Origin: Thermoguttaceae bacterium
GTDB taxonomy: Bacteria; Planctomycetota; Planctomycetia; Pirellulales; Thermoguttaceae
DNA length: 33,932 bases
NCBI GenBank assembly: GCA_025062105.1
Contig: JANXAQ010000210.1
Coordinates: 1-33,932 of the forward strand
Reading direction: 5' to 3'
Below are positions 16,685 through 25,789 of this stretch, in pieces. Under the pieces are notes generated by a model. It did no database searches. It was not told the origin of the DNA and was given only the letters and a program-made list of their open reading frames with translations. The position numbers were made by a program, and so were the translations under genes. The stretch's first letter is position 1; each line of letters opens with the position of its first letter.

Positions 16685-16817
16685 CAGTTTCTAAAAGATT
16701 TTGGCCGCCCGACTCCCTCCCTGGAAATTCCTTAAAATAGACATTCGGAAGATCCTAGGGAATTAAGTAGGGAAACTTTTTTTCATCATAGAAAATGCCT
16801 TTCGGAATAGCCCTTAG
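16685..16817 (-). repeat. Probable R5 repeat, reverse orientation
   Basis: TTTTTCATCATAGAAAATGC followed by CTTTCGGAATAGCCCTT is the reverse complement of the R5 start region. The other end (TTTCTAAAAGATTTT) is diverged. Confidence 0.5.
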
Positions 16818-16844
16818 GATGGAATATTGTACCCCCTTCTGCAG

Positions 16845-16994
16845 CTGGCCTTTTGACAATTCGGGAGTTACCTTAGAAAAAAGGATGTTCTAACTGGTTA
16901 TATGGCTCCGGCGCTAGGAAACACTGTCCTCAAAGAGAGGTGCTGTGTTAACTACTGGAAACAAAAACAGTTAGGAAAAATACCAAAAATCAAG
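16845..16994 (-). repeat. R1 repeat, copy 11, diverged (150 bp)
   Basis: The ends CTGGCCTTTTGACAATT and ACCAAAAATCAAG are diverged, but the internal TTAACTACTGGAAACAAAAA and CAGTTAGGAAAAAT match R1, and the length fits the family. It ends 61 bp before argF. Confidence 0.7.
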
Positions 16995-17054
16995 CAGCCG
17001 AGCTCCCCCTTTGGATCCAAGCAATCTATCGCCCATGGTTCGGAAGGAGGATGA

Positions 17055-17984
17055 ATGGTGAAAAAGGTACGGCATCTTCTGACACTGGCCGATCTATCGG
17101 CGGCAGAAATGGAACGGATCTTTTCGATTGCCGAGGATCTGAAGTCCAAGTGGGCCAAAGGGATCCGGGAACCGCTGTTGCCTGGCCGGGTGATGGCCCT
17201 TTTGTTTGAAAAACCCTCGCTTCGTACCCGGGTAAGCTTCGAGGCGTGTATGGCGCATTTGGGCGGCTCATCGCTATTTTTGGGCCAAGAGACCGGTTTC
17301 GGAACCCGGGAAACAATGGCCGATTTTGCTCGGGTGCTCAGCCAATATGTGGACGTGATAGTGGCCCGCACCTACCGGCACCAGACGGTGGTCGAACTGG
17401 CCCAATATGCCCAATGTCCAGTCATCAACGGCCTTTCTGATCTAGCCCATCCTTGCCAAGCATTGGCGGATCTGTTTACTATTCGAGAGCTCTTCGGGCG
17501 ATTGAGGGGGTTGACGCTGGCCTGGATTGGCGACGGCAACAATGTGGCTCGGAGCCTGGCCCGTGGCTGCGGGAAGCTAGGCATCCGCATGGTCATGGCC
17601 ACCCCGCCGCCCTATCGGTTCGATGAAGCTTTCCTTGAGGAATTACGCCGAGATGCCCCCGAGTTTGAACTGGTGGTTACCGACGATCCTGTAGAAGCCG
17701 TCCAGGACGCGGCCGTCATTTATACCGATGTCTGGACTAGCATGGGGCAGGAAGCCGAGGCAGCCCAACGACGGCGCATTTTTGCCCCCTACCAGGTCAA
17801 TGCCGCCTTAATGGCCCATGCCCAAAAAGGAGCTGTCTTCATGCACTGTATGCCAGCTCACCGTGGCGAAGAAGTTACCGACGAAGTGATCGACGGCCCG
17901 CAAAGTGTGGTGATCCAGCAGGCAGCCAATCGAATGCATCTGCAAAAAGGCCTGCTGGCCTGGCTGCTGGCCGCCCAAAACTAA
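17055..17984 (+). CDS. argF: Ornithine carbamoyltransferase
   Basis: Makes citrulline from ornithine and carbamoyl phosphate. The 309 residues are the normal length. Carbamoyl-phosphate binding is shown by SLRTR (55-59) in FEKPSLRTRVSFE, and by HPCQ (132-135). Ornithine binding is shown by DVWTSMGQE (225-233) and by HCMPAHR (264-270), the family HCLPAHRG site. GGAGG lies four bases before this ATG and seven before an in-frame GTG, so either could be used. R1 copy 11 ends 61 bp upstream. The stop codon is followed within 2 bp by an R5 element, so the transcript probably ends in or beyond repeat sequence. Catabolic OTCs are similar, but argB and argD nearby point to synthesis. Confidence 0.94.
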   Translation: MVKKVRHLLTLADLSAAEMERIFSIAEDLKSKWAKGIREPLLPGRVMALLFEKPSLRTRVSFEACMAHLGGSSLFLGQETGFGTRETMADFARVLSQYVDVIVARTYRHQTVVELAQYAQCPVINGLSDLAHPCQALADLFTIRELFGRLRGLTLAWIGDGNNVARSLARGCGKLGIRMVMATPPPYRFDEAFLEELRRDAPEFELVVTDDPVEAVQDAAVIYTDVWTSMGQEAEAAQRRRIFAPYQVNAALMAHAQKGAVFMHCMPAHRGEEVTDEVIDGPQSVVIQQAANRMHLQKGLLAWLLAAQN

Positions 17985-17985
17985 A

Positions 17986-18083
17986 AGCCTGTCTTAAAAA
18001 GCATTTTCTATGATGAAAGGATGTTTCCTTCCTCAATTCCCCAGTATCCTCAAAATCCCTGTTTTCCCAGTTTAGGACAGCCT
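17986..18083 (+). repeat. R5 repeat, short copy abutting the argF stop codon (98 bp)
   Basis: Starts AAGCCTGTCTTAAAAAGC and ends TTTAGGACAGCCT, a clear terminal inverted repeat. The interior TTTTCTATGATGAAAGGATG matches the other R5 copies. R1 copy 12 begins 6 bp later. Confidence 0.75.
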
Positions 18084-18088
18084 CTAAG

Positions 18089-18236
18089 CTGGACTTTTGC
18101 CATTTTTAGCTTCCTGCTGGAAGGGAAAACTTCTAATTTCTTGGAACTATTGGACTTAAGAACTTGGGTGAACAAAAGGAGGTTTCCTCCTAACTTCTGG
18201 AAACAAAAGCAGTTAGGAAAGATAGCAAAAGGCCAG
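18089..18236 (-). repeat. R1 repeat, copy 12 (148 bp)
   Basis: Starts CTGGACTTTTGCCATTTTT and ends GCAAAAGGCCAG; the changed third base is matched at the two ends. The stems CCTAACT/AGTTAGG and CTTCC/GGAAG are perfect. Flanks CTAAG and CTCAG match at four of five bases. Confidence 0.87.
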
Positions 18237-18275
18237 CTCAGAGTTGCGCAACATTTCAGCCAAATGGTGCACTTT

Positions 18276-18345
18276 GTCATCCCTGTGCAAGGAGGAATCC
18301 AGTTTTTTGCTGGGTACTTGTTCTGGATTCCCGCTTTCCCAGCAA
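18276..18345. repeat. REP-like facing pair
   Basis: GCAAGGAGGAATCCAG and CTGGATTCCCGCTTTCCCAG face each other, of the same type as the pair between argB and argD. It lies between the convergent argF and NHL genes. Nothing else is seen up to 18494. Confidence 0.5.
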
Positions 18346-18494
18346 GCCAGGTGTTGTACCGTCTGCTTAGTTTTGCCCAGGGCGTCAGGAGAATAAGGCC
18401 GTAGGTTCAAAGACGCCTGCCTGCGCGCGCAGGGGTGACAAAAACCACCTCTGCTTTTCAGCGGAAGGGTTCTCTACTTTCCAAAACCCTAGGA

Positions 18495-19514
18495 TTACTC
18501 CCGCCGGAGGAACTTTTGTGCCCGTTGGCCGATGATATCCACCAAGTAAAGATTTCCTTGGCTGTCCCAGGCCAGGCTATGGACCCAGTTCAACTCGCCC
18601 GGCTTTTCTTTGCCGTCTTCACCTTTTGGAAAGGTCCACAGTTGGAGCAGCTTGCCGGTGGTATCTAGACACATGACCAGTTGATCTTTCGGCGGGCAGC
18701 CGAGCACCTCATCCTCCGGCCGCCAGACCATAGGCGATGACCCGCAGGTCCAAATCCGGTCTTTCTGGTCGATCCGCACTGTCCAAGGCACCAGGAGATT
18801 CCGCCACTCAGCCAGGAATTTGCCATCCTGGTCAAAGACCTGAATGCGTACATTGTTTCGGTCGGCCACATAGAGCCGACCTTGGCTATCCACGTCAATC
18901 GAATGGACCAGGCTGAACTCGCCCGGCCCCGTTCCAAGTTTGCCCCAGGCTTTGACAAATTGGCCCTGGGCGTCGAAATGCACCACCCGTGAGTTGCCGT
19001 ACCCATCGGTAACAAAAATGTCTCCCTTCGGCGTAATCACCACATCGGTGGGCTGATTGAAATGCGTTTGATCTTCGCCCGGTTGACCCGGAGTGCCCAG
19101 GATACGGAGCACCTTGCCCTCCTGTGTGCACTGAAAAACAGCATGATTGCCTACATCCACTAGCCAGACATGGCCCTGCCGATCAAACCGAATCTGGTGG
19201 GCCGATTTGATCAACTCTTCTCCCCAGCCGAAAAGATATTTCCCGGAAACATCATAGACCTGTACCGGTGGCTTGGAACGAGTAAAGACCCAAACCCGAT
19301 TCTTTGAATCGACAGCTACGCCAGGCGTCTGCCCCCAGGCCAGCTCAGGCGCCCTGTTGGGCCAAGCCGGGTCCACCTCGTACCAGATGGTCATATTCTG
19401 CCGGGGATACGGCCGCAGGGAGGAAGGAATTGGCTTAGCTTGTTCAGCTAAACAAATCTCTACCCATAAAAGCATCCACACGCCACACCCAGCTAAAACC
19501 GAACCCTCTTTCAT
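18495..19514 (-). CDS. Exported NHL-repeat beta-propeller protein
   Basis: A protein of about 339 residues. It has a hydrophobic N-terminal segment (MKEGSVLAGCGVWMLLWVEICLAEQ) that looks like a signal peptide, then repeated blades of the NHL type: GVAVDSKNRVWVFTR, QIRFDRQGHVWLVDVGN, DVVITPKGDIFVTDGYGN, SIDVDSQGRLYVADRNN and a C-terminal SLAWDSQGNLYLVDI. Such propellers bind ligands or act as lyases; no catalytic motif stands out and the function is unknown. The ATG at 19514 has AAGGAG upstream. The open frame continues further back, but there it overlaps nadB and reads unlike a protein. It follows nadB by 35 bp, so the two are probably cotranscribed, although no functional link is obvious. 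Confidence 0.82.
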   Translation of the reverse strand: MKEGSVLAGCGVWMLLWVEICLAEQAKPIPSSLRPYPRQNMTIWYEVDPAWPNRAPELAWGQTPGVAVDSKNRVWVFTRSKPPVQVYDVSGKYLFGWGEELIKSAHQIRFDRQGHVWLVDVGNHAVFQCTQEGKVLRILGTPGQPGEDQTHFNQPTDVVITPKGDIFVTDGYGNSRVVHFDAQGQFVKAWGKLGTGPGEFSLVHSIDVDSQGRLYVADRNNVRIQVFDQDGKFLAEWRNLLVPWTVRIDQKDRIWTCGSSPMVWRPEDEVLGCPPKDQLVMCLDTTGKLLQLWTFPKGEDGKEKPGELNWVHSLAWDSQGNLYLVDIIGQRAQKFLRRE

Positions 19515-19549
19515 CAGGAAAACTCCTTGGGCAAAACAGAGAAGAGCGG

Positions 19550-21235
19550 TTATTTGGAGACGCTTTCCAGGGAAGTCGGTTCTGGGGCAGGGCAGAGCAA
19601 TGGCGAAAGGATGACTTCTTCTTTGCCGGCAGCAGTGCGGCGGAAGGCGATATGACGGTTCCAATTGGCATCATCCCGGTCTGGAAAATCGCTTCGCAAA
19701 TGGCAGCCTCGGCTTTCTTCCCGCAAAAGCGCAGCGTGAATCATTAACCGGGCCACCAGAAGCATATTTTGTAACTCCCAGCCTTCCGGCTTGGAGAATT
19801 GACATCCTAGGACATATCGGCTCCAGCGGGCAATGTTTTCTTCGGCTTCCCGTAAGCTTTCGGCATCGCGGCGCACGCCCATAGCCCGCCACATCAAACT
19901 CTTTAAAGAATTGCGGATGTCCACTAAGTCCAGGGTATGGGGATGCGGTTCCAGGCCGGGATTAGCCAGCGGTAACACGGTGAAAAAGTCGCTCATCGAC
20001 GAAGCTGCCCTCGAAGCCCCATGACCAGCCCTAGCCCCAAAGACTAACGCCTCCAATAAGCTGTTGGAAGCAAGTCGATTTGCTCCGTGGAGCCCCGAGG
20101 AGGTTACTTCGCCAGCAGCCCAAAGGCCCGGCAGAGTAGTTCGTCCTTCCATATCCACTGTGACGCCGCCCATCATGTAATGCGCCCCAGGCCGAACCGG
20201 TATCCGGTCCTTAGTCACGTCGATATTAAACTCCGCCAATGTGGAGACGATTCCGGGAAATCGGCTCTGGATGCGTTCGGCTTCTAGATGCGTCAAATCC
20301 AAATACACACAAGGATGTTTAGTTTTTTCCATTTGGCTGACGATGGCAATACTGACAATATCTCGGGGAGCCAATTCCCCACGGGGATCATAATCGAACA
20401 TAAATCGATGTCCATATCGATCCACCAGCCAGGCACCTTCTCCTCGGAGCGCTTCGGTCATTAAATGCCTGGCCGACCCAGCAATGTAAAGTACTGTGGG
20501 ATGAAACTGCATAAACTCCATGTCGCGCAGCTCCGCCCCGGCCCGGTAGGCCAAGGCCATGCCGTCGCCGGTAGCCACTTCTGGGTTGGTCGTTTCCCGA
20601 TACAACTGGCCCACCCCACCGGTGGCCAAAACTGTCTGCTTGGCCCATACCAGCGTCTTCCCATGCTGAGCGTTCCACACCAGCGCCCCACGACAACTGC
20701 CCAGATACGTTACCAGATCAATGGCAAAGGTGTTCTCCCAGATTTGAATATTCGGCGTCTCCAAAGCCCGGGCAATAACAGCACGCATCACTTCTTTGCC
20801 AGTGGCGTCGCCCAGAGCATGAACAACCCGATCCCGGCGGTGCCCTCCTTCCCGGCCCAACGACAAAACCCCATCCACCTGGTCAAACCGGACGCCCCAA
20901 GCAATCAGCTCCCGAATGCGGTCCGGCCCTTCCCGAACCACCATTTCGACCACCTGCCGCTCGCAGAGCGATCCGCCCGCTAGCAGGGTATCTTCCACAT
21001 GATCTTCAAACCGGTCTTCCGGTGAAAACACTCCAGCAATGCCCCCCTGGGCATGGGCACTACTAGAATCCCAGAGTTTTCCTTTGGTAATCACCAGGAC
21101 CGATAGTCCCCCATCGACGGCCAAGGCCGCACGCAGCCCAGCCAATCCGCCCCCAATGATCAATACATCCGTAAAAAAATGGGGCACCCGCTTCGGATGA
21201 AACGGCACTAAATAACGAGGCGTGGTTGGTTCCAT
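19550..21235 (-). CDS. nadB: L-aspartate oxidase
   Basis: FAD enzyme that oxidises aspartate to iminoaspartate, the first step of de novo NAD synthesis. The 561 residues fit the family. It shows the FAD-binding DVLIIGGGLAGLRAAL (23-38), SSSAHAQGGIAG, EGGHRRDRVVHALGDATG, MEFMQFHPT, LRGEGAWLVD, ELAPRDIVS, GAHYMMGGV and GLHGANRLASNSLLEALVFG. The long RED-RR-like linkers of succinate dehydrogenase are absent and the EGGHRRDR segment is NadB-like, so I favour NadB over a fumarate reductase flavoprotein. In the PRDIVS segment the next residue is Ile, where many relatives have an Arg. nadA and nadC are not in the window. No clear ribosome-binding site precedes the ATG. Confidence 0.94.
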   Translation of the reverse strand: MEPTTPRYLVPFHPKRVPHFFTDVLIIGGGLAGLRAALAVDGGLSVLVITKGKLWDSSSAHAQGGIAGVFSPEDRFEDHVEDTLLAGGSLCERQVVEMVVREGPDRIRELIAWGVRFDQVDGVLSLGREGGHRRDRVVHALGDATGKEVMRAVIARALETPNIQIWENTFAIDLVTYLGSCRGALVWNAQHGKTLVWAKQTVLATGGVGQLYRETTNPEVATGDGMALAYRAGAELRDMEFMQFHPTVLYIAGSARHLMTEALRGEGAWLVDRYGHRFMFDYDPRGELAPRDIVSIAIVSQMEKTKHPCVYLDLTHLEAERIQSRFPGIVSTLAEFNIDVTKDRIPVRPGAHYMMGGVTVDMEGRTTLPGLWAAGEVTSSGLHGANRLASNSLLEALVFGARAGHGASRAASSMSDFFTVLPLANPGLEPHPHTLDLVDIRNSLKSLMWRAMGVRRDAESLREAEENIARWSRYVLGCQFSKPEGWELQNMLLVARLMIHAALLREESRGCHLRSDFPDRDDANWNRHIAFRRTAAGKEEVILSPLLCPAPEPTSLESVSK

Positions 21236-22310
21236 AGGAGATCACCAAAAAACACAAGAAGTTTTCTTCTATTATAGGTCCTCAAAACTACCAAAAAATA
21301 GTCCGGGCCTCTGACGGGGCGCCGCTTCTTTGCCCTCTCGTCCAAGCAGCGGGAATTGCCCTTCTTTTCATCCCTGCCAAAGCAGCAGGAACTCACCTTC
21401 TTATCATCGCCGGGAAAGCGGGGATCCAGCTTTTCTATCGCTTTAGCTTTTCTAGTTTGCCGCTGATGCGCACGGACTCCTAATTCCTGCTTCCAGAGAA
21501 ATGGCACACCGGTAGCCCTCAAATACCCCCTTTACCTTCCTTATTGAACTTCTTGGTGGCCCCCTTCAGATGCACCGCATCGGTCGGCCTTTCTTGGGAT
21601 TGCTGCGCAAGCAGCAGTCCAACTTAAGCAACGATGGTAGCAACGGCCTTTAACCATGGTGATCCATAGTTGGTGGTGGAGTGGTGGATCGGTGGAGATG
21701 GTTCATTTGCCTGTTTTTCTGCGTTTTGCTGGTTCTCCATACGGTGTAAACTTGGATACCAACACTTTGAATAACGGTAAACTCTTCAGCTGAATGGAGG
21801 AGGCCTCATTTTTTTCCCTCTCCTCACTGCTCGCTGTTATACACATCTCTTTGGGAGGTATTTACCATCACTACGGCAGCAAGGGATCGCTCCAAAGACG
21901 GGAAAACGATCCACCAAAGGAGCTAATTGCTACTTTGGAGAAATGGCATACTTCAGGAAAGATCCGGTGGAAGCTCCAGGAGCAAGGTTTCAGAAACTGC
22001 TTTTGGCTATATTGCCTATTTTATCCATTCTTTTTTTTCCAACTAGCTTTCGGCATTTGCCTAAAGTGATATCCAAGCACTTCAACGCCAATTTGGGTAT
22101 AACAGCGAGCTACTCCCTGGGGGCTTACTGTTATCCACCTCTTTGGGAGTGTTTCCCACAAAATTGGGGAAAATAACTGCCCCAACTAGGGGAATAATCA
22201 ACCTGCCGAAACAACTCAAATGTTGTTTTGGAGAAATTTCACACGTGGAGAAAGAGCATCGGGAAACTTAGGAAGTCTTTGGTTTCAGAATCGATTTTGC
22301 CTATATTATC
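21236..22310. other. Intergenic DNA upstream of nadB, no gene recognised
   Basis: Over 1 kb without a supportable gene. It has REP-like fragments (GCAGCGGGAATT near 21347, GCCGGGAAAGCGGGGATCC near 21410) and an R7-like motif (CTTCAGCTGAATGGAGGAGG near 21785). The segments TTTGGAGAAATGGCA (near 21935) and TTTTGGAGAAATTTCACA (near 22225) loosely repeat each other. Short open frames here lack domains. Confidence 0.45.
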
Positions 22311-22415
22311 GGAACCTCTGCATAATACAAAGGGGATATTTTTATACCATTTTGGCTGGCCTCCCTCTAAAACAACATATAGGGGCGCTAGGATTGCTAG
22401 CACCCAACAGATAGT
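22311..22415 (-). repeat. R2 repeat, truncated copy d
   Basis: GGAACCTCTGCATAAT through GGGGATATTTTTATACC and GCTAGCACCCAACAGATA matches 11146 onwards almost base for base. The other half of the element is missing, and unrelated sequence follows. Confidence 0.8.
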
Positions 22416-22692
22416 AGGATCTTTTGCGATTTGAGTATCCACGCCTTGAATCTGAACTTATATATAACATGGCTCCCAGGGAAGAGGATTAGGATCAAGG
22501 GGATGATTGGGCACAGAAGGTCCGCCCTTCTAGGCTTTGCAGGCAGAAGGCCTATCCTCCCAGCTTTTGCAGATGGTCCATCTATGGTTCATTCTCCTTC
22601 CTGCTGGCAGGAGAGAGTGATGGAGAAAAACGGGGAGGACGCCACTGTTCCAGGAAGGCCCCGCTGAAATCGCCTCGGTGCCGGCAAGGAGA

Positions 22693-23619
22693 TTACAAAG
22701 AGGGTTCTGGGACGGCTTTGGCATAGATGGCCTGGAGGTAATCGCGGGTTTTGGCCAAGGCTTGGCTCATCCGCTCGGGTGGCGGTTCGCCGTGCATGAA
22801 TGGATTGACATACCACCGATAATCTACCTTTGCCAAAGCCGCTATCCAGGGGGTAAAGTCGGCTGGGCCAATGCCCGGAAGTTGTTCCAGTCCGGGTGCC
22901 TGTTGCCAGGCGTAGAAGAACAAAAGTTGCTTTCCGGCGGCCAAGATCGCCTCTTCGACCTTTTCGCCACGGGCCTGCACATGGTAAGGCGCCAAGGCAA
23001 TGCCAATCCGAGGGTTCCGGTTGAGCTCCACAAAGGCCTTGATCGAGTCAATCGAATCCAGCAGCGCATGGCCGTGGTTTTCGATGGCGATATAGGAATT
23101 GTATTTTTCGGCCAACTCGGCTTCCGGCTGCAAAGAGTCCAGGAAAGCCTTCATCCGAGGGGTAAGTTCTTTCGGATCACAGGGGCCAGTGCTTCCGCGC
23201 ACTGCCACCCCACCGCCCGCACGGCCAAGAAGTTCGGCGTATTTTCGGTATCCGCCCACATAGACAGAAAAACTATACAGCTTCAGCCGATGCTTGGCCA
23301 AAAGCTCCTGCAAACCGCCCGGCCCAAGCCGATTTTGCACCTCGTCCAGATGAGCACAGCCGGCATAAGCGGACCAAATGTCGATCGCCTCAAACCCCAA
23401 GGCAGCAATCCGCTCACAGGCCTTCTCTATCGGCAGACTCATAAAGTGGATCGACGAGGTAGAAAGCTTCATCCTCCATCGGCCCGCAGAGGTTTCCGAA
23501 GCAGTCTTCACAGCGCCCAGGGCAAGCTTCGGCCCGACCATGCAGGCCATTCCGGCAGCAGCCCCAGCCATAAACTCTCGCCGGGTTAGCCGGCTAAGAT
23601 GGAATTGAGCAAGATTCAT
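22693..23619 (-). CDS. Tat-exported sugar phosphate isomerase/epimerase-like TIM-barrel protein
   Basis: A protein of about 308 residues. It begins with a twin-arginine signal (LTRREFMAG at 11-19, then AAAGMACMVGPKLALGA), so it should be exported folded. The rest looks like an AP-endonuclease-2/xylose-isomerase-type TIM barrel: MKLSTSSIHFMSLPIEKACERIAALGFEAIDIW, LYSFSVYVGG and YIAIENHGHALLDS with the usual acidic metal-binding residue. Family members isomerise or epimerise sugars, usually with a divalent metal; the substrate is unknown. Tat-exported versions are frequent in planctomycetes. The ATG at 23619 has AGGAG nine bases upstream; another in-frame ATG 18 bases earlier lacks one. It stands alone. 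Confidence 0.85.
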   Translation of the reverse strand: MNLAQFHLSRLTRREFMAGAAAGMACMVGPKLALGAVKTASETSAGRWRMKLSTSSIHFMSLPIEKACERIAALGFEAIDIWSAYAGCAHLDEVQNRLGPGGLQELLAKHRLKLYSFSVYVGGYRKYAELLGRAGGGVAVRGSTGPCDPKELTPRMKAFLDSLQPEAELAEKYNSYIAIENHGHALLDSIDSIKAFVELNRNPRIGIALAPYHVQARGEKVEEAILAAGKQLLFFYAWQQAPGLEQLPGIGPADFTPWIAALAKVDYRWYVNPFMHGEPPPERMSQALAKTRDYLQAIYAKAVPEPSL

Positions 23620-23789
23620 CGGGCAATCTCCTAGCAAAGGGCTTTCTCAAACAAAACGACTTTTTAACTTAGCTTGCACTACCCTGCAGGCCACCTCAAG
23701 CCAGAACACCGATCAAACGTCTGTTCCGACTCGGCAACCTTGTGAGAAAATGCCTCGGATGTCGGACCGAACAACTTCTGTCCAGGCAA

Positions 23790-24211
23790 AGTACTTCCAA
23801 GTTTAGTAAACGGATAATTTTTATTTCTAACTACTTAATACACAAGAAGTTCGGGAAAACCTCCTTCTTCCCAAGCTTCCCAAGCTTTTTTCATCGGTGT
23901 TTGCTCTGACCTCCCGAGACATCCCAAAAGGGAGCCAGGGTACGAACGAGCCCAAAAGAACTTTTTCATGGTTATAATAAAGACCTGGTAAGACGGAAAG
24001 TGAACTTAACTCATGATCAGCCAATAGGTAAGGACAAAGTTTTCCCATCCTATCTCCGTCCTAGTTCTAAACAGCTGGACTGATCCTCCCCCAGAGAGTG
24101 CTCAAGCCAACTGGAACCGCCATGCCTTTTTGCTCCTACCCCTTCAAAGCAATATAAAAACAAGGCGAAGGCCTTCCTAAAATTGTTCTGCCAACCCGAC
24201 TTTGAACTATT
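23790..24211 (+). repeat. R4 long intergenic repeat, copy 2 (about 420 bp)
   Basis: Runs from AGTACTTCCAAGTTTAGTAA to ACTTTGAACTATT, with end-inverted similarity like copy 1 at 7040-7502. It fills most of the gap between the agmatine deiminase and epimerase-like genes. Confidence 0.7.
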
Positions 24212-24313
24212 GAGACCAGCATGAAATGGTGTCTGCTAGATGGCATTACCTAGCTTAGTCTGACACCTCAGAGACTGGGTTAAGCGTCGTTTGATAGACC
24301 GCGTTAACCTACT

Positions 24314-25579
24314 CTAACAGACTAGGTTAGAGGCGGGTTGTTGTTGGCTAAGGCAGTGTATTGTGCCTAGGCCAAGAACTAGATCCACGGCATGGATGCC
24401 CACCACAGGCCGATCGGGGAAAAGCTCGGCCAAGATGCCCAGGGCGATTCGATCTGCCGGATCGTTAAACGTCGGTACTAGGACAGCGGCATTGGCGATG
24501 TAGAAATTGGCGTAGCTGGCAGGCAGTCGCTCTTGGCGGAAGTAGAGCGGCTGCGGCATGGGCAGCCGAACTACTTCCAATTTGGAGCCGTCGGCAAGTC
24601 GGGCGTCCTGAAGCCGCTCGGCGTTCTCAGCCAAGGGGAGGTAATTTTCGTCGTTCGGATCGTCGCACTGAACCAGAACCACCGTAGTGGGATTGACGAA
24701 TCGGCATAGGTCATCCACATGCCCATGGGTATCGTCGCCGGCAATGCCTCGGCCAAGCCAGATGACCTGTCGCACAGCTAGCCAATCCCGCACGGCCTGC
24801 TCAAAACCTGGCCCATCCAGACCCGGATTTCGCACCTGCACCTTTGGGTCTAGATAGCACTGTTCGGTGGTGATCAGAGTACCTTGACCGTTAGTTTCGA
24901 TGCCACCGCCTTCGAGCACAAAGGGCCGATTGCCGATCCGTGCCTCGAAAAGCGGTAATCCCAACGTTTTTGCAGCCCAAACCGGAACCTGCCGATCCAA
25001 CCGCCAATTGCGATACTTTGCCCAGCCGTTAAAGTGCAACTGGACAATAGCCAAATCGGCCTGGAGTTTCGGCGGACCAGAAACCGACCCAACCCCACTA
25101 AGAGAAAGTTGTTCAGTTATGGTGCAGGCTTCGTTGGCAAGGGGCTCAGTAACGCTCAAAGAGGGTTTAGCTCCTGGGATTTGGGGGGTGCTTTTGCCGT
25201 CGGTCAACCTGCTGGCAACCTTGGGCTGAACAGTTGGCCTGTTTTGGGAGAGGCGCCGGGACAAGAAAATTGGCCCCGCATCCCGAAGCCAGGATCGGTT
25301 CGTCTTTCGCCGGAAAAACTCTACTTGCCCCAGGTCAGCATGGGCGTCCCTCAGGACCCGACGAGCCCGGCGCTCTACCTCCGCTGAGCCAACCAAGATC
25401 CGGACCTTTTCGCCCGGAGCTATCTTCCGCACGATCTCCGCATAAACCCACTCGATAAGACGGAATTTTCCGGGCCAATCCGTAGGCTCCTGTGGCCAAG
25501 CAAGCCAGGTGGCCTCATGCGGCTCCCATTCGGCCGGAAGCCGATAACCTAACTGAGCAGGCGTAGCAGTCGGTTTCAT
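24314..25579 (-). CDS. Agmatine deiminase (peptidyl-arginine-deiminase-like family)
   Basis: Hydrolyses agmatine to N-carbamoylputrescine and ammonia, part of putrescine synthesis from arginine. It shows PAEWEPHEATWLAWP at the start, SWLRDAGPIF (96-105), LEGGGIETNGQGTLI (222-236), GDDTHGHVDD (281-290) with the catalytic acid and His, and IHCLSQQQP with nucleophile Cys409 (family GGGNIHCITQQQP; here GLGTIHC). At 421 residues it is longer than the usual 340-370. The excess is an insert at about 107-172, rich in Pro, Ser, Thr and Leu, between the first catalytic block and the LHFNGWAKY strand. The insert stays in frame, so the gene is intact. The ATG at 25579 opens the conserved N-terminus. arg genes lie about 6 kb away; no speA or aguB is nearby. 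Confidence 0.9.
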   Translation of the reverse strand: MKPTATPAQLGYRLPAEWEPHEATWLAWPQEPTDWPGKFRLIEWVYAEIVRKIAPGEKVRILVGSAEVERRARRVLRDAHADLGQVEFFRRKTNRSWLRDAGPIFLSRRLSQNRPTVQPKVASRLTDGKSTPQIPGAKPSLSVTEPLANEACTITEQLSLSGVGSVSGPPKLQADLAIVQLHFNGWAKYRNWRLDRQVPVWAAKTLGLPLFEARIGNRPFVLEGGGIETNGQGTLITTEQCYLDPKVQVRNPGLDGPGFEQAVRDWLAVRQVIWLGRGIAGDDTHGHVDDLCRFVNPTTVVLVQCDDPNDENYLPLAENAERLQDARLADGSKLEVVRLPMPQPLYFRQERLPASYANFYIANAAVLVPTFNDPADRIALGILAELFPDRPVVGIHAVDLVLGLGTIHCLSQQQPASNLVC

Positions 25580-25635
25580 GGAATGGCTACTAATACGAAG
25601 AAAAAATCCCAGTTTCTAATACAGACCCGAAAGGG

Positions 25636-25789
25636 GAACACTTCAGCCGAGTGAGGTCATTTGTCTCTCCAAGGCAGTGTCAGAGACCAGCTAGCTCAGC
25701 TGGCCAGCCGAGTAGGCCAAAAGCCCTGGTTTCTCCCCTTCTGCTTCCCGCTATCCCTCTGGAAACAGCAGAAGAGGGAAAAAGGCATA
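25636..25789. other. Intergenic DNA with an R7-like motif
   Basis: ACACTTCAGCCGAGTGAGG begins a loose copy of the R7 motif upstream of agmatine deiminase. The palindrome AGCTAGCTCAGCTGGCCAGC lies nearby. No gene is seen. Confidence 0.35.

Noticed and set aside
18021-18404. 127-codon plus-strand frame downstream of argF
   Set aside because: Made from R5, R1 and REP-like sequence; no conservation among copies.
22678-23589. 303-codon frame on the plus strand
   Set aside because: Entirely antisense to the epimerase-like gene, which has a Tat signal, a ribosome-binding site and a real fold.
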